From: Rheinheimera sp.
Lineage (GTDB): Bacteria > Pseudomonadota > Gammaproteobacteria > Enterobacterales > Alteromonadaceae
Direction of reading: 5' to 3'
Length of the DNA stretch: 10,000 nucleotides
NCBI RefSeq assembly: GCF_020217005.1
Contig: NZ_JAIWOI010000053.1
Span: 1-10,000, forward strand
Shown: one piece after another, positions 1 to 5,550 of the stretch
Layout of the letters: every line of letters starts with the position of its first letter
How positions within the stretch are numbered: the first letter of the stretch is position 1
Translations under genes and position numbers: made by a program
Notes under the pieces: model-generated
Databases searched by the model: none
Told to the model about the DNA's origin: nothing
Seen by the model: the letters and a program-made list of their open reading frames with translations, nothing else

Positions 1-1
1 G

Positions 2-679
2 GCGGTGACTATAGTGGTTGAGCAGCATCAGTCACAAAAGTTTGCTTTTACCGGTGATTTTATTTTACCTGGTGGCACAGGGCGTCTCGATTTACCTGGT
101 GGTGACAGCGAGGCGTTTCGTCAAAGTTTAAGAGCTTTACAACAACAGCTTGCACCACAAACTTTGCTGTTATCCAGTCACGACTATGCTCAGCGTTTTT
201 TCACCCGCTGGGATTTAATGTTGCAGGAACAGCAGGTGCTGCAGCAAGTGCTGAATACCGAAGCTACACCAGAAGTGTGGCTCACCGAACTGCAACGTCA
301 GACCGACTGGTTGCAGCAGCAGGCTGGACATTTTTGCGGCGTAGTCGAAGTCTGCGCTTCAGATGCAACAGCAGTGATCAATAAAGATCAGATTGAAGCT
401 TTGATGCAGCGGTATCCCAACCTGCAGATTTGGGATGTGCGGGAACCCCATGAACAAGCTGCAGGTGCACTATCAGTCTATTTGCCAGGTCTGGTCTGCA
501 GGGAAGTGCCTTTATCTGCTCTGGTGCAACAAGTTGCAGAACAACAAAGCTCGACATCTCAAGCTGTATTACTGGTTTGTCGTTCAGGAAATCGTAGTTT
601 ATTGGCTGCCAAAGTGCTGAACCGGGCTGGCTTTGAATTAGTGTTCAATCTAAAAGGTGGGGTAGCACTATTAGCCTGA
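2..679 (+). CDS. MBL-fold metallo-hydrolase / rhodanese fusion, 5'-truncated by window edge
   Basis: This is the C-terminal part of a two-domain sulfur-metabolism type protein. The reading frame is open to the left edge, so the GTG at position 5 is not the real start; the numbering here counts from that codon. The first ~60 residues are the end of a metallo-beta-lactamase fold: TGD (D18, usual metal-bridging Asp), the GGTGRLD stretch that follows it in this family, and SSHDY with H59 as a probable metal ligand. A Gln-rich helical linker follows. From about residue 125 comes a rhodanese domain with WDVREPHE and the active-site loop CRSGNRS, catalytic Cys192, ending in the usual NLKGG. Fusions of this kind include persulfide dioxygenases, which oxidise glutathione persulfide, but the first metal motif (HxHxDH) lies outside the window, so the reaction is inferred. 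The gene converges on the ChrR gene across a palindromic spacer. Confidence 0.88.
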   Translation, partial: AVTIVVEQHQSQKFAFTGDFILPGGTGRLDLPGGDSEAFRQSLRALQQQLAPQTLLLSSHDYAQRFFTRWDLMLQEQQVLQQVLNTEATPEVWLTELQRQTDWLQQQAGHFCGVVEVCASDATAVINKDQIEALMQRYPNLQIWDVREPHEQAAGALSVYLPGLVCREVPLSALVQQVAEQQSSTSQAVLLVCRSGNRSLLAAKVLNRAGFELVFNLKGGVALLA

Positions 680-693
680 CTTTACTCTTCGTA

Positions 694-794
694 TTGGAAG
701 CCGCAGCTTTGTCGACTTCGAGCTCTTACCCCAGTCACATAGATAAACTATGCTCCTGGGGTTTCAGTTTCTTGTCGCCTCGCTGCAACTCCAA
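694..794. repeat. ~100-bp dyad-symmetric intergenic element between convergent genes
   Basis: A nested inverted repeat is centred near 745. The arms pair as 694-698 with 790-794 (TTGGA/TCCAA), 703-707 with 782-786 (GCAGC/GCTGC), 714-716 with 774-776 (GAC/GTC), 729-734 with 756-761 (CCCCAG/CTGGGG) and 738-742 with 748-752 (CATAG/CTATG, loop ATAAA). All pairs share the same centre within 1 bp, which is hard to get by chance. It fills most of the space between the rhodanese-fusion gene and the ChrR gene. No run of T follows the central hairpin, so it is not a classical intrinsic terminator. It resembles a dispersed extragenic palindrome, but repetition in the genome cannot be seen from here. Confidence 0.7.
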
Positions 795-838
795 CTACTT
801 TGGGTAAGACCCTTTGTCGTGGGCTGTCGCATATTTGT

Positions 839-1507
839 TCAGTAAAACAGGTGCTGCAGCGGGTTCAACAGGCGGGTTAAGCCCTTTTTAAACTTCAGCG
901 GTGCTGTTAATACCGATAAACATAAGCAATCTTCACTCATGGTTCTTGGTGTATGAGTGTGATCCGGGGTATTGATTAGTAAATCACCTTCGCCGTAACA
1001 GCCGGATTCATCATATATTTTCCCTTTCAGTACTAGCGTGATCTCTAAACCTAAGTGGGTATGCTGTGGCACTTCGCTGTCTTTGCGGATATACAGCAAT
1101 GACACATTGTGTTGATCTTCCCCAGCCAGTTTTGCTGTACTGATACCGCCCAGATTCAACCACTTTAGTTTGTTCTGCATCAAAGGCTTTAATGAAGCGG
1201 GTAATAAGATTTCGCTATTCTGAATTTGTAGTGAAAAAGGTTGGCGCTGCTCTAGTTTTACTGCGACTTCAGGCTGCGCAGTAATAAAGCTCAACATTTG
1301 CTGCCAGTCTGTTTCTGTACTGTCCGCTTCCGGCAAATTGATTAAGGCTGCGCCTGCTTCGGCTTCCAGATCCATTTTTATCCGTTGGCAATGCGGGCAT
1401 AAATCCAGATGAGCCGCTACCGCCAGGCTTAATTCCGGAGCCAGACTGGCTTCAATATACTGCTCCAGCAATTCGAGCGTGGGGTGGTACTTAACTGCGT
1501 GGATCAT
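839..1507 (-). CDS. chrR: ChrR-type anti-sigma factor (zinc-binding N-domain plus cupin)
   Basis: Cytoplasmic anti-sigma factor that should bind and silence the ECF sigma encoded just upstream. The 222-aa length matches the ChrR family. The N-terminal zinc anti-sigma domain has H8 and the HxxxCxxC motif (H33, C37, C40). The C-terminal cupin domain (about 100-200) keeps H149, H151, E155 and H185, with the same spacing as the metal ligands H141, H143, E147 and H177 of Rhodobacter ChrR. In that organism the N-domain holds sigma and the cupin domain is needed for the response to singlet oxygen. The start ATG is preceded by AGAGG (1514-1518) six bases away, and the gene overlaps the sigma gene by 17 nt, so the two are cotranscribed and probably translationally coupled. 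No membrane segment is seen. The family call is firm; the exact signal is inferred. Confidence 0.93.
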   Translation of the reverse strand: MIHAVKYHPTLELLEQYIEASLAPELSLAVAAHLDLCPHCQRIKMDLEAEAGAALINLPEADSTETDWQQMLSFITAQPEVAVKLEQRQPFSLQIQNSEILLPASLKPLMQNKLKWLNLGGISTAKLAGEDQHNVSLLYIRKDSEVPQHTHLGLEITLVLKGKIYDESGCYGEGDLLINTPDHTHTPRTMSEDCLCLSVLTAPLKFKKGLTRLLNPLQHLFY

Positions 1508-2072
1508 CTATAGCCTCTCTTAATCTGTCCAAAGCCAAACGAATACGGGACTTGACTGTACCCAGAGGGATGGACAGTTCTTCTGATACTTCCTGGTGCG
1601 ACTTTTCTTCTAAATACACTTTTTCCATAACATCACGCTGAGCAGGGGGCAGTCTGGAAAAGTGCGGCGCTACTTTTTCTGCCAGTAACCATAAATCCCA
1701 TTCGTTGCTGTCACTGCCTTCCTGTTCGGGATAATCACCATCGAAAAACAAATCGTCAGCGCTTAATTCGTCTTTACGGCTTTGTTTTTTTCGCAGCATA
1801 TCAAAACGGACATTACGCGCTATGGTGAAGATCCAAGTGGAAGCACAACCGCGACTGGCATCAAATAATCTGGCCTTTTGCCAGACATTTAACATGGTGT
1901 CCTGCACCATTTCCATCGCTTGTTGTTCGTTCCCAAACATTTTTAAGCCAAAGGCTTTCAAACGAGGCGCAAAGTAATTAAATAATTGCGAATAGGCTTG
2001 TTTATCGCGATCTACTGCAATAAAGGTTAAAGCTTGTTCCCACTGTGCATTGTCTTGTGGTTGAACTGACAT
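1491..2072 (-). CDS. ECF-type RNA polymerase sigma factor, RpoE/ChrR-partner group
   Basis: Extracytoplasmic-function sigma-70 factor, 193 aa from the chosen start. Region 2 (about 27-95) recognises the -10 element and contains the typical AMEMVQDTMLNVWQKA and TWIFTIARNVRFDMLRKK blocks. Region 4 (about 136-186) has the helix-turn-helix SHQEVSEELSIPLGTVKSRIRLALDRLR for the -35 element. Between them is an acidic linker. The frame stays open upstream to an ATG at 2192, but those 40 residues have no sigma character and that ATG lacks a Shine-Dalgarno sequence. The ATG at 2072 has AAGGA (2076-2080) three bases away, and the protein then begins like known family members. The downstream gene is its ChrR-type anti-sigma factor, overlapping by 17 nt. 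Such pairs usually activate their own promoter, but no confident ECF promoter was found upstream. Confidence 0.92.
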   Translation of the reverse strand: MSVQPQDNAQWEQALTFIAVDRDKQAYSQLFNYFAPRLKAFGLKMFGNEQQAMEMVQDTMLNVWQKARLFDASRGCASTWIFTIARNVRFDMLRKKQSRKDELSADDLFFDGDYPEQEGSDSNEWDLWLLAEKVAPHFSRLPPAQRDVMEKVYLEEKSHQEVSEELSIPLGTVKSRIRLALDRLREAIDDPRS

Positions 2073-2125
2073 AGATCCTTGAATACCGGCCCTTTGATAA
2101 TTCTTGCCATCATGCCTTTGAACTG

Positions 2126-2141
2126 ATGTTGGATCCAACAT
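2126..2141. repeat. 16-bp perfect palindrome in the sigma-gene leader
   Basis: ATGTTGGATCCAACAT reads the same on both strands. It lies 54 bp upstream of the chosen sigma start and contains an alternative in-frame ATG (2141, minus strand). It could be an operator for a dimeric regulator or an RNA hairpin in the leader. No regulator can be named from the sequence. Confidence 0.45.
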
Positions 2142-2199
2142 TATTCCATTCCCATCTCTGTCGTTTGCTAGATGCATAGTTTTACGCTGCATTTATGAT

Positions 2200-2277
2200 G
2201 TTAGATTAAATCAAAAAATAGAAAGGTTTCTTAGATTTATTCTGATTTTTTATCTAAAAAATAAAAGTTAATCTAAC
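2200..2277. promoter_or_regulatory. Divergent control region with inverted TTAGATT-like motifs
   Basis: Between the sigma gene and azoR lies a very AT-rich stretch with four copies of TTAGAT/ATCTAA. The outer pair, GTTAGATTAA (2200-2209) and TTAATCTAAC (2268-2277), is a perfect 10-bp inverted repeat. The inner pair is TTAGAT (2231-2236) and ATCTAA (2252-2257). Both genes must be transcribed from this area, so the motifs sit where a shared regulator would bind. Exact -35/-10 elements could not be assigned with confidence. Confidence 0.5.
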
Positions 2278-2304
2278 CACACTAACCCGACAGGAGAAAT
2301 TACC

Positions 2305-2910
2305 ATGGCACATGTATTAGTTATCAATAGTTCTTTAAGTGGCGAAAAAGGTCAATCGACTCAATTAAGCCAGGAATTCTTAGCGTCTTTACCAGCAGGT
2401 TTTACGACCGAAACCCTGGATCTGGTTCAGGACAGCTACCCACATTTAACCATGACCGAAATTGGCGCCTGGATGACTCCGGAATCTGACCGCACAGAGG
2501 AACAAAAAACTCTGGCGGCTTTGTCAGACGATGCCATTGCGCAAATACAAAAGGCTGATGCTGTAGTCATTGGTGTGCCAATGTACAATTTCGGTGTACC
2601 AAGTCAGTTAAAGGCTTACTTTGATCGCCTGGCCCGTGCTGGTATCACCTTTAAGTACACTGAAACCGGCCCTGTAGGTTTGTTACAGGATAAGCCTGTA
2701 TTTATTTTCGCAACTCGTGGTGGTCTGTACCAAGGTACAGCGATGGACTCACAAACTCCTTTTGTCAGCGCCTTCCTTAATTTTGTCGGCCTGAAAGATT
2801 TAAACTTTATCTACGCCGAAGGCCTAAACATGGGGCCGGAAAGCGCAGAAAAAGCTTTAACTGCAGCTAAAAAACGTATCGCTGAATTAGCGCCGGCAGT
2901 TGCCGCCTGA
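2305..2910 (+). CDS. azoR: FMN-dependent NADH-azoreductase
   Basis: Flavodoxin-like homodimeric flavoenzyme of the cytoplasm that reduces quinones and azo dyes with NADH. Its length of 201 aa equals that of E. coli AzoR and it aligns along its whole length. FMN-contact segments are visible: S9/S10 and QST (17-19) in the phosphate loop, PMYNF (92-96), and TRGG (137-140), matching SRGG of the E. coli enzyme. The stretch QLKAYFDRLARAGITFKYTETGPVGL (101-126, written as in the protein) is a family signature. The ATG is preceded by AGGAG (2292-2296) with eight bases between, a strong ribosome site. It is transcribed away from the ECF sigma operon and ends at a clear intrinsic terminator, so it is a single-gene unit. 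In E. coli it protects against thiol-depleting quinones, which fits a redox-stress neighbourhood. Confidence 0.96.
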   Translation: MAHVLVINSSLSGEKGQSTQLSQEFLASLPAGFTTETLDLVQDSYPHLTMTEIGAWMTPESDRTEEQKTLAALSDDAIAQIQKADAVVIGVPMYNFGVPSQLKAYFDRLARAGITFKYTETGPVGLLQDKPVFIFATRGGLYQGTAMDSQTPFVSAFLNFVGLKDLNFIYAEGLNMGPESAEKALTAAKKRIAELAPAVAA

Positions 2911-2957
2911 TAGCAGCCTGGTTACAAGCTGAACCCTTTCTCTTTCCTGCAAGCTTT

Positions 2958-2983
2958 GGCCACTTGATGAAGTGGCCTTTTTT
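2958..2983 (+). terminator. Rho-independent terminator of azoR
   Basis: Perfect 8-bp stem GGCCACTT (2958-2965) with AAGTGGCC (2970-2977), loop GATG, followed by six T. It lies 48 bp after the azoR stop codon. Confidence 0.92.
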
Positions 2984-2985
2984 AT

Positions 2986-3056
2986 GTTTTACATCCTTGT
3001 AAAACACCTTCCGGGCCATCGTCGCTGCGCTCCAATGTTCAAAATTGCTCCCGACG
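2986..3056. repeat. Palindromic intergenic element (hairpin plus imperfect dyad)
   Basis: Just after the azoR terminator is a perfect 8-bp hairpin, GTTTTACA (2986-2993) with TGTAAAAC (2998-3005), loop TCCT. It is followed by an imperfect dyad: CGTCG (3020-3024) with CGACG (3052-3056), and CAAT (3033-3036) with ATTG (3044-3047). The segment at 3022-3035 closely matches 780-794 in the other intergenic element. This suggests a family of dispersed extragenic repeats; the copy number in the genome is unknown. Confidence 0.5.
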
Positions 3057-3060
3057 CTTT

Positions 3061-3134
3061 TGTTATTTGAGGTCCATGAAAAGTTACTGTTATTTCATAG
3101 TCGTCTCTATTTCTCTCAAACCTTTCTGTTATTT
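3061..3134 (+). repeat. Three TGTTATTT direct repeats upstream of the EF-hand gene
   Basis: TGTTATTT occurs at 3061-3068, 3088-3095 and 3127-3134, spaced 27 and 39 bp apart. The region upstream of the next gene shows no convincing sigma-70 promoter. The repeats could be regulator sites or chance in AT-rich DNA. Confidence 0.25.
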
Positions 3135-3197
3135 AAAGACTTTATGTAGTTAAGGTTTTGTATCTGCAGCGCCTCTGAATTATGCTAGGTAAAACTT

Positions 3198-5378
3198 ATG
3201 CCTCAGGGAGAGCAAGCTTTGGCAACTATTCAGTCTCAACATAAATGGCGTTTTTTCCGCTCTGGTGGATTTGACCAGGTCACTCTAGATTCCGCCGCAG
3301 ACCTACAACATCTGGACGAGTTGGATCCTAAACTCTGGACTGTGTTGAATTGTCCGACCACAGGTCTTGAATTTGATAACCGTACCGCTGCTTTATTGGA
3401 CTTAGATGGTGACGGTCAAATCCGGGTGCCTGAAATCCTGTGTGCAGTACGTTGGGCTTGTCAGCATCTACATGATGTAGACATTATGTTTAAGGCGCCG
3501 GGCTTGCCACTTTCCGCGATCAACGAACAAGATGCTCAAAGCATTAACCTCAAAACCGCTGCACGTCGGGTGCTTGAAATTACAGGTAAAACGGAGGCAG
3601 ATGCTCTGCAGGTCGAAGATTTGACTGACATGACGTTGTTGTTTTCTCCACATCATTTTAATGGTGACGGTGTAGTAACAGCGGAATTAGCTTCTGATGC
3701 AGAATTGGTGCAACTGATCACAGAAATCATTCAGACTCAGGGTGGACAGCCTGACCGTAGCGGTGCTGAAGGCATAAACAGTGATAGCTTAACCGCCTTT
3801 TATCAAGAGGCTCAGGCTGTAGTGGAATGGCATGCAGCAGCGCATTCTGACGATCCATTATTTTCCCCTCTGGGGGATAAAACGGCAGATGCTGTAGTCG
3901 CTTTTGAAGCTGTCAAATCGAAAGTCGATGATTTTTTTGTCCGTTGCCAACTGGCTGCTTTTGATCATCGGGCTACGGATGCTCTTAATCCTGCCGTCGC
4001 TGTGTATGAGATATTAAGTAATAAGGCTATCAGTAATGCGGATATGGATGTTGCCGCTTTACCTTTAGCCGCTGTTGCAGCGGGAGCAGCTCTACCGCTT
4101 GGGGAAGGTGTCAACCCAGCCTGGAGCCAGGCTATTACAGAGTTTAAACAGCGGGTGGTTGAACCTTTACTCGGTGCTAAAGCTAAGCATAAAGCAGGGC
4201 ATGTAACAGCTGAGCAATGGCAGCAGATTTGTGAACTGTTGCAACCATGGCGCTTATGGCTGGCTGCAAAACCTGAAACCAGGGTGCATCAACTGGAGAT
4301 TGAACGTTTAAAGGCTATAGTCTCAGCTTCTGGTAAAGAACAGCTTGAGGCTCTGATCGCTCAGGACTTTGCTGCCTCTACCTTCGCAGATAATCTGGAT
4401 GCAGTGGAACGACTGGTGCGATATCAGCGCGATTTGGTTACTTTGTTACGTAACTTTGTGTCGTTAAGTGATTTTTATCAAGGCAAGCAAAAAGCTATTT
4501 TTCAGGCCGGAACCTTGTATCTGGATCAGCGTAGTTGTGAGCTGGTACTGAAAGTGTCGGATATGGCGCGCCACGCTACTATGGCACCTTTCAGCGGCTG
4601 TTATCTGGTGTACTGTAACTGTGAGCGGCAAGGCGAAAAACCGCTGCAGATAGTGGCTGCATTAACAGGTGGCGATGTAGACGAATTGATGGTCCCCGGT
4701 CGTAATGGGGTATTCTATGACAGACAAGGCCGTGATTGGCGCGCTATGGTGACAAAAGTTGTAGTTCAGCCTGTCAGTATTGGTCAGGCCTTTTGGTCAC
4801 CTTACAAAAGAGTTGCTGCCTTTATTGAGGCTCAGTTGCAAAAGTTTGCGGCGTCCCGGGATAAAGATATCGAAGCCAAAACCACGACAGGCGTTGCGAC
4901 AGTCGCCGCAACACCAACACAAGCCGCGCCGAGCGCAGCAACAACAACTGCAGCCAGCTTTGATATAGCGAAATTTGCAGGTATTTTTGCGGCGTTAGGT
5001 TTAGCTGTTGGCGCCATAGGTACCTCTCTTGCAGCGGTAATGGCTGGGTTATTTGCATTAGTTTGGTGGCAAATTCCTTTGGTTATAGCAGCTGTATTAC
5101 TGCTGATTTCTGGTCCTTCGATTCTGATGGCATTTTTGACTTTACGTCGCAGAAATCTGGGGCCGCTGCTCGACGCCAATGGTTGGGCTGTCAATACCAG
5201 AGCGAAAATTAATGTACCTTTTGGTGCTGCTTTAACGGGGTTAGCCCGTCTGCCAGCGGGGGCCAAGCGCAGTCTTGCCGATCCGTATGCAGAGAAAAAG
5301 CGGCCATGGCGCAGTGTGTTGTTACTATTAGTTGTCTTCATTGCTGCTGGTTTATTCTGGTGGTTCCGCTTTCAGTAA
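3198..5378 (+). CDS. Uncharacterised EF-hand-like protein with C-terminal membrane segments (726 aa)
   Basis: I do not recognise a named function. An acidic calcium-loop motif at 68-79 fits the EF-hand pattern (D68, D70, D72, Q74, E79). A second, weaker loop lies near 153-164 (N155, D157, G158) and lacks the final Glu at the right place. No signal peptide is seen. The middle (about 200-560) looks soluble and mostly helical. A linker rich in Ala, Thr and Pro (about 561-587) leads to hydrophobic segments at about 593-622 and 626-648. Then come a conserved-looking block (LDANGWAVNTRAKINVPFG) and a last hydrophobic segment at about 705-722 with a short Arg-containing tail. The large N-terminal region is therefore probably anchored to the inner membrane, most likely on the cytoplasmic side. 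AGGT (3187-3190) lies seven bases before the ATG. It stands alone, with a terminator on each side. Confidence 0.85.
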   Translation: MPQGEQALATIQSQHKWRFFRSGGFDQVTLDSAADLQHLDELDPKLWTVLNCPTTGLEFDNRTAALLDLDGDGQIRVPEILCAVRWACQHLHDVDIMFKAPGLPLSAINEQDAQSINLKTAARRVLEITGKTEADALQVEDLTDMTLLFSPHHFNGDGVVTAELASDAELVQLITEIIQTQGGQPDRSGAEGINSDSLTAFYQEAQAVVEWHAAAHSDDPLFSPLGDKTADAVVAFEAVKSKVDDFFVRCQLAAFDHRATDALNPAVAVYEILSNKAISNADMDVAALPLAAVAAGAALPLGEGVNPAWSQAITEFKQRVVEPLLGAKAKHKAGHVTAEQWQQICELLQPWRLWLAAKPETRVHQLEIERLKAIVSASGKEQLEALIAQDFAASTFADNLDAVERLVRYQRDLVTLLRNFVSLSDFYQGKQKAIFQAGTLYLDQRSCELVLKVSDMARHATMAPFSGCYLVYCNCERQGEKPLQIVAALTGGDVDELMVPGRNGVFYDRQGRDWRAMVTKVVVQPVSIGQAFWSPYKRVAAFIEAQLQKFAASRDKDIEAKTTTGVATVAATPTQAAPSAATTTAASFDIAKFAGIFAALGLAVGAIGTSLAAVMAGLFALVWWQIPLVIAAVLLLISGPSILMAFLTLRRRNLGPLLDANGWAVNTRAKINVPFGAALTGLARLPAGAKRSLADPYAEKKRPWRSVLLLLVVFIAAGLFWWFRFQ

Positions 5379-5388
5379 CATCCTGAAC

Positions 5389-5427
5389 AAACACAGCTTG
5401 TGCACCTGGTTCACAGGCTGTGTTTTT
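5389..5427 (+). terminator. Rho-independent terminator after the EF-hand gene
   Basis: A 14-bp stem with one G-U pair: 5389-5402 (AAACACAGC then TTGTG) with 5412-5425 (CACAG then GCTGTGTTT), 9-nt loop, and a short T run to 5427. It starts 10 bp after the stop codon. Confidence 0.85.
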
Positions 5428-5489
5428 GTCCTCTCGTGCCCACTTATCGCCTGTCAGCCACCATTAAACCTAAGCGTTAACTGCTGCAC

Positions 5490-5518
5490 TTGGTCTTTTG
5501 CTGATTTCTTTGTATAAA
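5490..5518 (+). promoter_or_regulatory. Likely sigma-70 promoter of the S9 peptidase gene
   Basis: TTGGTC (5490-5495), a 17-bp spacer and TATAAA (5513-5518). The predicted start of transcription would be about 25 bp before the ATG at 5551. The position after a strong terminator supports a separate transcription unit. It is a motif match only. Confidence 0.5.
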
Positions 5519-5550
5519 GAGCTGACAACCACCACTAAAAAAGAATATCA

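Noticed and set aside
435..620. Small plus-strand open frame inside the rhodanese domain
   Set aside because: It overlaps the rhodanese coding region in another frame, including its active-site Cys codon; a shadow.
2073..2192. 40-residue N-terminal extension of the sigma factor
   Set aside because: The residues have no sigma-factor character and the ATG at 2192 has no Shine-Dalgarno sequence; the ATG at 2072 has AAGGA and gives a normal family N-terminus.
2193..2304. ECF autoregulatory promoter for the sigma operon
   Set aside because: I looked for GGAAC- or TGATCC-type -35 elements with a fitting -10. The nearest, GAAAC on the minus strand, has a 20-bp gap to TCTAA, too long to accept.
3158..3186. 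Promoter-like TTGTAT, 17 bp, TATGCT before the EF-hand gene
   Set aside because: Transcription would start after the AGGT ribosome site, leaving it out of the mRNA.
4832..5341. 169-codon open frame on the minus strand
   Set aside because: It lies fully inside the EF-hand/membrane protein gene, has low-complexity Ala/Val composition, and shows no domain or ribosome site; an antisense shadow.
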